A DNA stretch of 34,344 bases from Alistipes sp. (GCA_017421945.1 JAFOHD010000005.1:1-34344), one strand, 5' to 3'; counted from the stretch's first letter, positions 17,066 to 25,003 are shown. Notes: generated by a model not told the origin, from the sequence alone. Program-made: numbers and translations.

Positions 17066-19063
17066 ATGAAAAAACTACTATTTCTCATGGTTGCACTCTG
17101 CTCAGTAGTGGCAGTTGCAGCGAAACCAACGGTGAAGAGCATTACATCACCAGACGGAAAACTTAAGCTTACGGTTACAATCGAGAACGACATTCGCTGG
17201 AGCGTTGAGCTTGACGGTCAGACTATCATCACACCTTCAAAGGTTGCCATGCTGATTGGCGAGAGCGAGGTGTGGGGTGAGAATCCACGTCTGCGCAAGG
17301 CTACCGTAGGCAAGATTAACGAGGTAATCCCCGCTCCTGTTTACAAGAAAAGCGAGGTTTTGGACCAGTGCAGCACCCTCACACTCTCATTCAAGGGTGA
17401 CTACGGCATCGAATTCCGTGCCTACAACGAGGCGGCGGCTTACCGTTTCACCACAACCCGCAAGGGTGATTACACCGTAAAGAGCGAGGTTGCCGAGTTC
17501 TCATTCGAGAAGGACAACAACGTCTATTGCTCTTACACACGCTCTAACTCTAACAAGACTTTCGAGCAGCAGTACTTCCAGTCATTTGAGGGACCGTATT
17601 TCATTGAGCCTATGACCAAGATGGGCAAGCAGCGCCTGATGTATCTGCCGGTGTTGGTTGATATGGGTGACAAGAAGGTCTGCATCACCGAGACTGACCT
17701 TGTGAATTACCCAGGTATGTTCCTCTACAACGGCGACAAGAACACCTCTTTGGAGAGCCACTTCGCCACTGTGCCCGATGAGGTTGAGCAGGGTGGTCAC
17801 AACATGTTGCAGGGCCTTGTTAAGAGCCGCAAGCCATACATCGCAGCCCTCAATGGCGCACGCACATTCCCATGGCGTATATGCAACATCGCACGCAACG
17901 ACTTCGAGCTTTTGGACAACGATATGGTGTTCCGCTTGAGTCATCCCAACGTGATTGGCGACACATCGTGGATTAAGCCTGGTAAGGTTGCTTGGGATTG
18001 GTGGAACAACTGGGGTCTCTATGGTCAGGACTTCAAGCCAGGTATCAATAACCGCACCTACGAGTATTACATCGACTTCGCAGCTGCCAATGGCATTGAG
18101 TATGTCATCCTTGACGAGGGTTGGAACGTGAACCTGAAGGCCGACCTTATGCAGATTATCCCACAGATAGACCTCCCACATCTTATCAATTATGGTAAGG
18201 AGCGTGGCGTAGGTATCGTTCTTTGGGGTGGTTATTGGGCCGTAAATCGTGATATGGAAAACCTCTTCAAGCACTACTCTGAGATGGGTGTCAAGGGCTT
18301 CAAGATTGACTTCATGGATCGTGACGACCAGGATATGGTTAATTTCTACGAGCGTGCAGCTGCCACCGCAGCCAAGTATAAGCTTATGGTCGATTTCCAC
18401 GGAGCCTACAAGCCTTGCGGTCTTTCACGAAAGTATCCTAACGTGGTGAACTACGAGGGTGTGAATGGCCTTGAGCAGATGAAGTGGTCTTCAATCGATT
18501 TGGACCAGGTTACCTACGATGTGCAGATTCCTTTCATCCGCATGGTTGCAGGCCCTATGGACTACACCCAGGGTGCTATGCTCAACGGTACAAAGGTTAC
18601 ATATCGTCAGAGTTATCACGAGCCTATGAGCCAGGGTACTCGTTGCCGCCAGTTGGCTATGTATGTCATCTTCGAGTCTCCGTTCAACATGCTTTGCGAC
18701 TCGCCATGTAACTACGAGAAGGAGCCTGTGTGTACAGAGTTCATCGCCGACATCCCAACCGTGTGGGATCAGACCGTTGCGCTGGATGGTAAAATCAGCG
18801 AGTATGCAATCATGGCACGCCGCAAGGGTGACACATGGTATGTTGGTGGTATGACCAGCTGGAAGGGCCGCAACGTGGAGGTTGATTTGTCATTCCTGCC
18901 AGCAGGCACATACGATGTTGAGAAGTATGTCGATGGATATGAGTCTCATGTTTTGGCACGCGATTTCCGTGTTGAGAAGCAGAGCATTGACAACACTGCC
19001 AAGATTAAGGTGTGGATGGCATCAGGCGGTGGCTTCGCATTCAAGATTACTCCTAAGAAATAA
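17066..19063 (+). CDS. Secreted glycoside hydrolase family 97, retaining alpha-galactosidase-type
   Basis: A 665-residue protein with a signal peptide (about 1-19), an N-terminal beta-sandwich, a (beta/alpha)8 barrel at about 290-560 and a C-terminal beta domain. GH97 contains inverting alpha-glucosidases (SusB) and retaining alpha-galactosidases (BtGH97b). Here Asp415 in FKIDFMDRDDQ lies where the retaining branch has its nucleophile, and Glu470 in GVNGLEQ where it has its acid/base. The SusB base glutamate of the HE motif is replaced by glycine (DFHGAYKP, 443-450). I therefore infer retaining alpha-galactosidase-like chemistry; other alpha-linked substrates are possible. No SusC/SusD pair is adjacent. 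Codons are strongly optimised. It has its own promoter and terminator, so it is monocistronic. Confidence 0.92.
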   Translation: MKKLLFLMVALCSVVAVAAKPTVKSITSPDGKLKLTVTIENDIRWSVELDGQTIITPSKVAMLIGESEVWGENPRLRKATVGKINEVIPAPVYKKSEVLDQCSTLTLSFKGDYGIEFRAYNEAAAYRFTTTRKGDYTVKSEVAEFSFEKDNNVYCSYTRSNSNKTFEQQYFQSFEGPYFIEPMTKMGKQRLMYLPVLVDMGDKKVCITETDLVNYPGMFLYNGDKNTSLESHFATVPDEVEQGGHNMLQGLVKSRKPYIAALNGARTFPWRICNIARNDFELLDNDMVFRLSHPNVIGDTSWIKPGKVAWDWWNNWGLYGQDFKPGINNRTYEYYIDFAAANGIEYVILDEGWNVNLKADLMQIIPQIDLPHLINYGKERGVGIVLWGGYWAVNRDMENLFKHYSEMGVKGFKIDFMDRDDQDMVNFYERAAATAAKYKLMVDFHGAYKPCGLSRKYPNVVNYEGVNGLEQMKWSSIDLDQVTYDVQIPFIRMVAGPMDYTQGAMLNGTKVTYRQSYHEPMSQGTRCRQLAMYVIFESPFNMLCDSPCNYEKEPVCTEFIADIPTVWDQTVALDGKISEYAIMARRKGDTWYVGGMTSWKGRNVEVDLSFLPAGTYDVEKYVDGYESHVLARDFRVEKQSIDNTAKIKVWMASGGGFAFKITPKK

Positions 19064-19087
19064 TATATTGTAAATGTATATAGAGGC

Positions 19088-19124
19088 AAGGTTGTCGGCT
19101 CGCAGTCGGCAATCTTGTTTTTTT
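19088..19124 (+). terminator. Terminator of the GH97 gene
   Basis: Arms at 19088-19097 and 19107-19116 pair over ten positions including two G-U pairs, with a nine-base loop, followed by GTTTTTTT. It begins 25 bases after the GH97 stop and precedes the response-regulator promoter. Confidence 0.75.
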
Positions 19125-19153
19125 GTTGCCTTTTTGGATGAAAAAATCATAAA

Positions 19154-19189
19154 TTTTCGATTCTATTTCAAAATTGCATAGTAAATTTG
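19154..19189 (+). promoter_or_regulatory. Response-regulator promoter with a 12-base-spaced direct repeat
   Basis: The -7 box TAAATTTG is at 19182-19189. Upstream, TTTTCGATTC (19154-19163) and TTTCAAAATT (19166-19175) form a degenerate direct repeat with a 12-base period. The 10-mer ATTTCAAAAT (19165-19174) recurs exactly at 21260-21269 upstream of the PepSY-like gene, and in both places its end is 12 bases before the start of the -7 TTTG. It is a candidate binding site for the encoded OmpR-family regulator. Transcription would begin within a few bases of the ATG at 19197. Confidence 0.5.
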
Positions 19190-19196
19190 TAATACT

Positions 19197-19880
19197 ATGA
19201 AAATATTGATTATCGAAGATGACCCTTCGTTGCGCGAAATCATGAGCCGCGAGCTTAAGCAGGAGGGGTATGTGGTGGAAGTGGCAACGACGTTTGTCGA
19301 AGCTGACAGTACGGTGGCGGGGTACAGTTACGATTGTATCCTGCTCGATATCATGTTGCCCGACGGTAATGGACTGCATCTGCTTGAGCATATCCGTAAC
19401 CTGGGCAAGCGTGATAATGTAATCATAGTCTCGGCGCGTGATTCGCTCGAGGATAAGGTTTATGGCTTGGAGAACGGTGCCGATGATTACCTTCCCAAAC
19501 CGTTCCATACGGCCGAACTTATTGCCCGTGTGCGTAGTGTGCTGCGTCGTGGTCGTACGGCGGGCGAGTTGGAACTTGTGCTGGGCAATGTAACGTTGCG
19601 TCCCGACAGTCGCAGCGTGACGGTTGCGGGTGAGCCTTTGACGATGCTCAAGAAGGAGTTCGACATATTGTTCTACTTCATGCAACGTCCCCATCACATG
19701 GTCGATAAGAGTGTGCTGGCCGAGGCTGTGTGGGGCGATTATGCCGATGAGTCCGATAATTTTCAGTTTCTCTACGCACAAATCAAGAACCTCAGGCGCA
19801 AACTCAGTCAGGCGGGAGCTACAATAGAGCTTTCGGCGGTCTATGGTTTTGGATATAAACTTTCAGAGAAGGAGTCGTAG
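19197..19880 (+). CDS. OmpR/PhoB-family response regulator
   Basis: A 227-residue DNA-binding regulator. The receiver domain (about 1-115) has the acidic pair in IIEDD, phospho-acceptor Asp51 in LLDIMLPDG, Ser79 in VSAR and Lys101 in LPKPF. The C-terminal winged helix (about 125-225) has the family pattern of EFDILFYFMQRP, a VDKSVLAEAVWGD region and GFGYKL near the end. Its TAG stop shares a base with the GTG start of the sensor kinase gene, so the two are translationally coupled. Autoregulation is likely, because a direct repeat shared with the PepSY-like gene promoter lies just upstream. The signal sensed is unknown. Confidence 0.95.
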   Translation: MKILIIEDDPSLREIMSRELKQEGYVVEVATTFVEADSTVAGYSYDCILLDIMLPDGNGLHLLEHIRNLGKRDNVIIVSARDSLEDKVYGLENGADDYLPKPFHTAELIARVRSVLRRGRTAGELELVLGNVTLRPDSRSVTVAGEPLTMLKKEFDILFYFMQRPHHMVDKSVLAEAVWGDYADESDNFQFLYAQIKNLRRKLSQAGATIELSAVYGFGYKLSEKES

Positions 19881-21148
19881 TGCATCTGTTTTCGCGTATA
19901 GTACGTCATTTGGCACTGGTGCTTATTCTGCTCATGACTTTGTGGGCGGTGCTCTTCTTCTATGCCATGATGGATGAGATACGAGACGAGGCAGATGACT
20001 CTCTGGAGCATTACTCTGCCGTGATTATTTCGCGTGTGCTGGCGGGGCGTGAGTTGCCGCAGCTCGGTGATGGCTCAAACAATAGTTATAAGCTGATGCC
20101 CGTAAGCCAGGAGTACGCTGCGTCGCATCCTCACCTTGCTTACCATGACGAAAACTTCTTAATTGCCGATAAGGGTGAGGAGGAACCTGCGCGTGTCATT
20201 ACAACCATCTTCTCGGATGATGCAGGGCAGTATTACGAACTTAAGGTAGCTACGCCCACCTTCGAGAAGAATGATTTGTTTGAGTCTATAGCCATCTGGA
20301 TTGTGGTGTTGTATGTGGGACTTCTGCTGGTGGTGCTTGCTGTCATAGCCCTTGTCCTTTATCGCAATATGCACCCGCTGTATGCGTTGCTCGATTGGCT
20401 TGAGAGCTACCGCCCGGGCTGCAAGCCCAAACCCCTGCCCGGCGAGACCCGCATCAAGGAGTTCCGTAAACTGCGAATGGCCCTGCAGCGTGCCATAGAA
20501 CGCTCGGAGCTGATGTTGGAGCGTCAGGCGCAGTTTATTGGTGATGCGTCACACGAGTTGCAGACTCCGCTGGCCATTATCGGTAACCGTATAGAGTGGC
20601 TGATGAACAGCGACTCGCTGACCGAGGAGGAGGCGACCGAACTCTACAAGATACATCAGACTCTGTTGCGTGCCGTGCGCCTTAACAAGACCCTGCTGCT
20701 GCTCACCAAGATTGACAATCACCAATTCCCCGAGAGTACCGATGTCGATATTGTGCAGTTGATTCGCGATTACATTGAGAACTATGGTGAGGTGTTTGAG
20801 TCGCGAGGGGTGACTTTCCGGGTTGATTTGCCCGAGCAGTATGTGGTGCACATGAATGAGTCACTTGCCCAAACTCTTGTAAACAATCTTATCAAAAATA
20901 CCTATATCCACGCTCCCGAGCAGAGTGTTGCTCATGTGGAACTTCGTGAGGGAGTGATGACTATCAGCAACGAGGGCGTGGAGTCGCTCGATGCTGAGCA
21001 TGTCTTCGACCGCTTCTATAAGGCTTCCAAGAAGCACACATCCACAGGCTTGGGTCTGGCTTTGGTGGCTGCGGTGTGTCGTCTGTATGACATGCCGCTG
21101 GAGTATGGTTTCGAGCAGGGACGTCACCGTTTCACGGTTAAGTTCTAA
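19880..21148 (+). CDS. Sensor histidine kinase
   Basis: A 422-residue membrane kinase starting with GTG at 19880, overlapping the regulator stop by one base. It has a first transmembrane helix (about 9-31), a periplasmic sensor region of about 100 residues, and a second helix (about 135-161). The dimerisation/H-box is FIGDASHELQTPLA with phospho-acceptor His225. The ATPase domain has an N-box NNLIKNT and a G2 box STGLGLAL near the C-terminus. The small periplasmic sensor matches no domain I recognise. Together with the regulator and two downstream PepSY-like exported proteins it resembles Bacteroides envelope-responsive two-component loci. No clear terminator follows, but the next gene has its own putative promoter. 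Confidence 0.95.
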   Translation: MHLFSRIVRHLALVLILLMTLWAVLFFYAMMDEIRDEADDSLEHYSAVIISRVLAGRELPQLGDGSNNSYKLMPVSQEYAASHPHLAYHDENFLIADKGEEEPARVITTIFSDDAGQYYELKVATPTFEKNDLFESIAIWIVVLYVGLLLVVLAVIALVLYRNMHPLYALLDWLESYRPGCKPKPLPGETRIKEFRKLRMALQRAIERSELMLERQAQFIGDASHELQTPLAIIGNRIEWLMNSDSLTEEEATELYKIHQTLLRAVRLNKTLLLLTKIDNHQFPESTDVDIVQLIRDYIENYGEVFESRGVTFRVDLPEQYVVHMNESLAQTLVNNLIKNTYIHAPEQSVAHVELREGVMTISNEGVESLDAEHVFDRFYKASKKHTSTGLGLALVAAVCRLYDMPLEYGFEQGRHRFTVKF

Positions 21149-21248
21149 TCCCTATATATCAAAGGTATTTCCGCCTGCGGCTTCATTGAGCCTGTACGGA
21201 GCAGAAAAATTTAACTTTTTTTGCAAAAAAATCTTCAATCCTACGATT

Positions 21249-21284
21249 TTTACAAATCCATTTCAAAATCGTGCATAATCTTTG
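21249..21284 (+). promoter_or_regulatory. PepSY-like gene promoter with the shared direct repeat
   Basis: TTTACAAATC (21249-21258) and TTTCAAAATC (21261-21270) form a 12-base-period direct repeat, with eight of ten positions identical. They are followed by a -7-like TAATCTTTG (21276-21284, one base longer than the TAnnTTTG consensus). An inverted repeat (21243-21250 with 21265-21272, eight perfect bases) overlaps it. The 10-mer at 21260-21269 is identical to that at 19165-19174 upstream of the response regulator gene. Confidence 0.5.
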
Positions 21285-21318
21285 CATTAGGAAATAAAAG
21301 AAATGTAAAACTATAAAA

Positions 21319-21765
21319 ATGAAGATTATGAAAAGGGTTATTTCAACAGTTGCAGTTTTGTTGTTTACGTTGGGTGTAGCGTGTGCAAAGGCAGACCAGC
21401 CCATTAAAGCAGAGGAGTTGCCCGTGGCGGCGCGGACTTTCATTAAGACCTATTTTTCAGGGGCAAAGATATCGTTTGCAAAGCTCGATGACGAATTTCT
21501 GTACAAGGAGTACGAGGTGATGCTGACCGATGGCACCAAGTTGGAGTTTAATGGTGACGGCGAGTGGGAGAATGTGGACTGCAAGTATGGAGCAGTTCCT
21601 ACGGGAATCGTTCCCGCGCAGATTGCGGAGTATATAAAGAAGAATTACCCCGATGCGAAGATTCTTAAGATTGACCGTGACCGCCGCGACTACGAGGTTG
21701 CACTCTCAAACCACCTGGAACTTACCTTCGACCTTAAGTTCAACCTTGTTGATATTGATGATTAG
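21319..21765 (+). CDS. PepSY-like (DUF2874) exported protein
   Basis: A 148-residue protein with a signal sequence (hydrophobic about 8-21) ending GVACAKA. This could be a type I cleavage site or a weak lipobox, so anchoring is uncertain. The mature chain has the beta-lactamase-inhibitor-like PepSY fold pattern twice: ELPVAARTFIKTYFSGAKIS then a beta sheet with EYEVMLTDGTKLEFNGDGEW, and again QIAEYIKKNYPDAKI then YEVALSNHLELTFDLKF. Such proteins are common next to Bacteroides two-component systems, and their molecular function is unknown. The start could also be the fourth residue (21328). The shared upstream repeat suggests control by the adjacent regulator. Confidence 0.82.
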   Translation: MKIMKRVISTVAVLLFTLGVACAKADQPIKAEELPVAARTFIKTYFSGAKISFAKLDDEFLYKEYEVMLTDGTKLEFNGDGEWENVDCKYGAVPTGIVPAQIAEYIKKNYPDAKILKIDRDRRDYEVALSNHLELTFDLKFNLVDIDD

Positions 21766-21771
21766 ATATGT

Positions 21772-21835
21772 GTGATTAGGTTAAATTGGTGATTAGTTAA
21801 AAAGTGTGTGTAAAGTTAGGTTAGTGATTAATTAA
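21772..21835 (+). repeat. Three degenerate direct repeats between the two PepSY-like genes
   Basis: GTGATTAGGTTAA (21772), GTGATTAGTTAA (21789) and GTGATTAATTAA (21824) are near-identical copies whose starts are 17 and 35 bases apart, so the third sits about two periods from the second. The intervening sequence (TAAAGTTAGG) looks like a decayed copy. They fill most of the 78-base gap. They could be an operator array, a slippage-derived microduplication or a leader structure; none is proven. Confidence 0.5.
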
Positions 21836-21843
21836 GGGTTATT

Positions 21844-22689
21844 ATGAGAAAGCTGTTTTTATTCCTGGCACTTGCAGCTCTGGCAGGCTGCGGTGACGAC
21901 GACGGGTATAACCCCGCCAATTGGAAGGTTGTAGAGGCCTTCAACACAAAATACCCCAATGCCACCAATACGCAGTGGAATGGTCAGCTGGGCTTTGCCG
22001 TGGCGACATTCCAGGATCCACAGCAGAACAACGAACTGTATGATAGCGAGGCGTGGTTTGGTCTGACGGGTATATGGTACATGACCGTGAGCGACATTCC
22101 TTACTCGGCTCTGCCCGAGGCAGTCAAGAGCGCATTCAGCGCAAGCGAGTTTGCCGAGTGGCTGATTGAGGATGTTGAGAAGGTCGAGCGTTCTTCAGCG
22201 GCAACACTCTATGTCATAGAGGTTGAGTCGCGCGGAGGGGCTCCCGAGCAGGAGTGGGATTTATATTATGCCGAGGATGGCACTCTCGTCAAGAGCGTAC
22301 CCTCTGACGGCCCTCCTGCCTACTCACCCGTAGCACCCAATGGCACGATTGAGAGCTACATCACAACCACTTACCCCAATGCCACCATCCTTGATTTCGA
22401 GCGTGAGGGCGGCATTACCGAGGTTGATATCCTCGATGGCGGGGTAGTGCGTGAGTTGTACTTCGATGCCGCAGGCACATGGTTGCGCACAGTGACCGAT
22501 GTGCGTCCTGCGGAGTTGCCCGAGGCGGTTCTTCAGGCTATTGCGGCAAGCGACTATGCTACATGGCGCATTGACGATGCCGAGAATATCGTGGAGGGTG
22601 CTGGCGAGTATTACCTGATTGAACTTGAGAGTGGCGAGCGTGAGGTGGTGCTGATGATTGCTCCTTCGGGCGAGATTCTTCCCTACTAA
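21844..22689 (+). CDS. Tandem PepSY-like (DUF2874) lipoprotein, predicted surface-exposed
   Basis: A 281-residue lipoprotein: signal MRKLFLFLALAALAGC with acceptor Cys16, followed by GDDD. An acidic run right after Cys+1 matches the Bacteroidetes lipoprotein export signal for surface display. Two homologous halves are visible: about 28-155 and 165-281. Each has YPNAT, then G-x-W-x-x-T-V-x-D, LPEAV, a short helix ending in W (WLIEDVE versus WRIDDAE) and a strand with the pattern Y-x-I-E-x-E-S. The halves look like an internal duplication. It lies 78 bases after the first PepSY-like gene and is probably cotranscribed. It may act as a surface sensor or ligand-binding partner of the two-component pathway (inference). 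A bidirectional terminator follows. Confidence 0.8.
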   Translation: MRKLFLFLALAALAGCGDDDGYNPANWKVVEAFNTKYPNATNTQWNGQLGFAVATFQDPQQNNELYDSEAWFGLTGIWYMTVSDIPYSALPEAVKSAFSASEFAEWLIEDVEKVERSSAATLYVIEVESRGGAPEQEWDLYYAEDGTLVKSVPSDGPPAYSPVAPNGTIESYITTTYPNATILDFEREGGITEVDILDGGVVRELYFDAAGTWLRTVTDVRPAELPEAVLQAIAASDYATWRIDDAENIVEGAGEYYLIELESGEREVVLMIAPSGEILPY

Positions 22690-22729
22690 AGCTCTGAAGC
22701 ATTCTCTCTTCGGGTAATGCCAAACAAAA

Positions 22730-22764
22730 GGGACTAACCGCTTGGGTTAGTCCCTGATTTTTTG
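22730..22764. terminator. Bidirectional terminator between convergent operons
   Basis: A perfect ten-base stem (22730-22739 with 22745-22754), five-base loop, followed on the plus strand by TGATTTTTTG. On the minus strand the stem runs into CTTTTGTTTG, a weaker U-tract. It lies 40 bases past the lipoprotein stop and 24 bases past the stop of the last C25 peptidase gene, ending both transcripts. Confidence 0.9.
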
Positions 22765-22777
22765 TTCCCTATGGATA

Positions 22778-24997
22778 CTACTTCAGACGGTTCAGAGTCT
22801 GCTCAATCTCCTTGGCAAGAGTCTGGTCAGTGGTATTTATACCTTGCAGACCATCTATAATCTCCTGCTTGCGATATGAGAGGTTAAACCAACCGAGTGC
22901 CTCGGCAGCGGCTATGCGCACCTCGATGGGCTCCTCCTCATTGGCAATCAAAGAGAGCATTTGCTCAATCTGGTCGTGGTATGTCGAGTTGCGGAAACTT
23001 CTGATTGAGCCGATGCGGCTGTTGGGCTTGGCCTCCTTGTCGAAAGCACCCTCCGCATCGTCAGCTTTCATATACTGAATGCGGGCAATGCGCTTACGCA
23101 ACGCATTGAAATACTCCTGCTCGGGGTAGCCCGACTTAGCTATTGCCGCCTCAATGGCATGCTCAACCTCCTTCTCGGGCATCACCTGCCACATGTTGTT
23201 GAGCGAGAACACTACGCGCTGGCTCTCAGGGCGGTTAATCATCACGTCGGCGCACTCATCCAGAAGCTGCTTGTCGCCAATCATTGATGCGTAGCGTGCA
23301 GCATTGCGGCGTACCACCTCGTAGCTGTCGTAGAGGGCCTCGCTCACCGCCGCAACAAACTCGGTGCATGCACCACCGTAGCGTGAGAGCAGTTTCAGGC
23401 ACTCCATGCGTGTTGTGGCGTAGTTGCATGAGCGATACTTCTCGAGCAGCGTGGCAGCCGAAATCAGATTGGCATCGGCAAGTGTGCGAAGTGCAAGGCT
23501 CTGCACATCGGCATTGGGGGCCTTGGTAAGCTCTTGCCAATACTCTACATCCTGCGCCTTGCGCTTGCGGGGGTTAATGATGTTGCGAGTGAGAATCTCC
23601 TGACGCAGGTTGTTGGCGTCGTTTGGAGCGAAGTGGAATGCAGGGTCACCAATGATGTGCCCCTCAAGTGTGGCAATCATGCGGTTGTACTGGCCAATGC
23701 GCACTCCATTCGACAGCAGGCCGAGCATCTCGTATGTCCAGCGGTCCTGCAATACGTTCACCGTATTACCCTGTGCCACTACGGTGCGGCCACGACCGAA
23801 GATGTAGCTGCCGGCAACATAACCTTTCTGGTGGAATGAGCCGTTGTAGCAGGCGTTGAACATCACAAAGCGGGGCATGGGGCGCAGCTTGTTAATCTCC
23901 TCCAGCACGAGGTCGTCCTCATTCTTTTGCTCCTTGGGTGTGGGGTTGTCGAACTCCTCAAAGAACTTGTCGGTCAGGCGGTACTTATCCTTGAAGTATG
24001 CCTTTGCTCCCACCACGTCGCCATTCTCCTTGCGCTGCTCACGGCGCAGGTAGTAATACACCTCGCTGCGAAGTGCCTCGGCACGGCGGTCGAAGCCCTC
24101 AATGGGCTCCTCGCCATCGAGGTGCTGCTTGTCGGGTGAGCCATGCTCGTTGAAGAGCATCACATCCACCTCCTGTCGCTCAATCTGGTCGAAGAGCTGC
24201 TCCTTGGCATTCTGCATGCGGAAGTTGAGCTGCGTGAGGGCCGAGATGTTGTTGCTTGTAGTAAGTTGTGGGAACATCTCGTCGATGGCTAAACGTTCGT
24301 CCATCCACGCCACCAGGCAGTCGGAGTTATAGGCTGCACCGGCATAGGTTACCACGTGGTCAATTCGCTCGTTGCGACGACGCTCGGCAACCACCTTGCG
24401 CAGGTAATGGCTGATGGCTTTGTATTTGTCGCCGCCCATCTCCTCGGGGTAGATTATGCGGCCTGAATAGAACGTGGGGTTGAGTTGTTGCGCCGAATGT
24501 TCTGCCAATTTGTAGTAGAAACGCAGAGGGTTTATTGAGTCGCGCTTGATGAACTCAAACTCAAGGTTCAGGTCGTCATAGAAGCGGTCCGAAGTGACGG
24601 CAGTCTCCTCAATGGGGAAACGCTCCTCGTTCATCTTGAATGCTGTGGTCATGTGCTGCGCATTCTGCACACTCACATAAGGTACGTCACCGATGAACAC
24701 GACACCCTCGAGCGGCATCTCCTTCATATTCTTCTTGTAGAGCTTCTGCAACTCACCACGAATATCCTCGGGAGACTCCCACGCCGCTGAAATGGTGTAA
24801 ACGGCCAGACCGTCATGCCCCAATGCTTTGCGGTAGGCCTCCACCTCCTTTTGGCAGCTGAGGTATGTCTGGTTGTCGATGACAATGGCAAACGATGTGG
24901 GTTGCTTCTGCTCGGGCTGCTCCACGCTTATTTTGGCCTTGGCCTGAGAGGTGAGAGCTGCAATTGAGAGTGCTATGGTAAAAAATATCTTTCTCAT
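22778..24997 (-). CDS. C25 (gingipain-like) cysteine peptidase with HEAT-like repeats, copy 2
   Basis: A 739-residue protein with a Sec signal peptide (about 1-19). The clan-CD catalytic dyad is present: His285-Gly286 in FNEHGSPD and Cys383 in FNACYNGSF. An N-terminal alpha/beta part includes GVVFIGDVPYV (98-108) and a long variable insert (about 300-360) lies between His and Cys. From about residue 470 the chain turns into short alpha-helical HEAT-like units (for example VQSLALRTLADA, VVRRNAARYASMIG, VRIAAAEALGWFNL). It shares this whole layout with the upstream gene (25004-27193), so they are tandem paralogues. No type IX secretion C-terminal domain is seen, so it probably stays periplasmic. 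It is the last gene of the receptor operon. Substrate unknown. Confidence 0.85.
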   Translation of the reverse strand: MRKIFFTIALSIAALTSQAKAKISVEQPEQKQPTSFAIVIDNQTYLSCQKEVEAYRKALGHDGLAVYTISAAWESPEDIRGELQKLYKKNMKEMPLEGVVFIGDVPYVSVQNAQHMTTAFKMNEERFPIEETAVTSDRFYDDLNLEFEFIKRDSINPLRFYYKLAEHSAQQLNPTFYSGRIIYPEEMGGDKYKAISHYLRKVVAERRRNERIDHVVTYAGAAYNSDCLVAWMDERLAIDEMFPQLTTSNNISALTQLNFRMQNAKEQLFDQIERQEVDVMLFNEHGSPDKQHLDGEEPIEGFDRRAEALRSEVYYYLRREQRKENGDVVGAKAYFKDKYRLTDKFFEEFDNPTPKEQKNEDDLVLEEINKLRPMPRFVMFNACYNGSFHQKGYVAGSYIFGRGRTVVAQGNTVNVLQDRWTYEMLGLLSNGVRIGQYNRMIATLEGHIIGDPAFHFAPNDANNLRQEILTRNIINPRKRKAQDVEYWQELTKAPNADVQSLALRTLADANLISAATLLEKYRSCNYATTRMECLKLLSRYGGACTEFVAAVSEALYDSYEVVRRNAARYASMIGDKQLLDECADVMINRPESQRVVFSLNNMWQVMPEKEVEHAIEAAIAKSGYPEQEYFNALRKRIARIQYMKADDAEGAFDKEAKPNSRIGSIRSFRNSTYHDQIEQMLSLIANEEEPIEVRIAAAEALGWFNLSYRKQEIIDGLQGINTTDQTLAKEIEQTLNRLK

Positions 24998-25003
24998 AAC
25001 TAC

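Noticed and set aside
17582..18400. 272-residue open frame on the minus strand inside the GH97 gene
   Set aside because: It is an antisense shadow created by the biased codons of GH97. It has no export signal, family motif or promoter, and its sequence is rich in His/Val/Leu typical of antisense frames.
19053..19781. 242-residue minus-strand frame across the response-regulator gene
   Set aside because: It lies antisense to a clear OmpR-family regulator with all catalytic residues, and its C-terminal part crosses the regulator promoter and GH97 terminator.
21243..21272. Eight-base inverted repeat as a terminator for the sensor kinase gene
   Set aside because: The 14-base loop is large and there is no U-tract after it; it overlaps the promoter direct repeat and is better read as part of a regulatory site.
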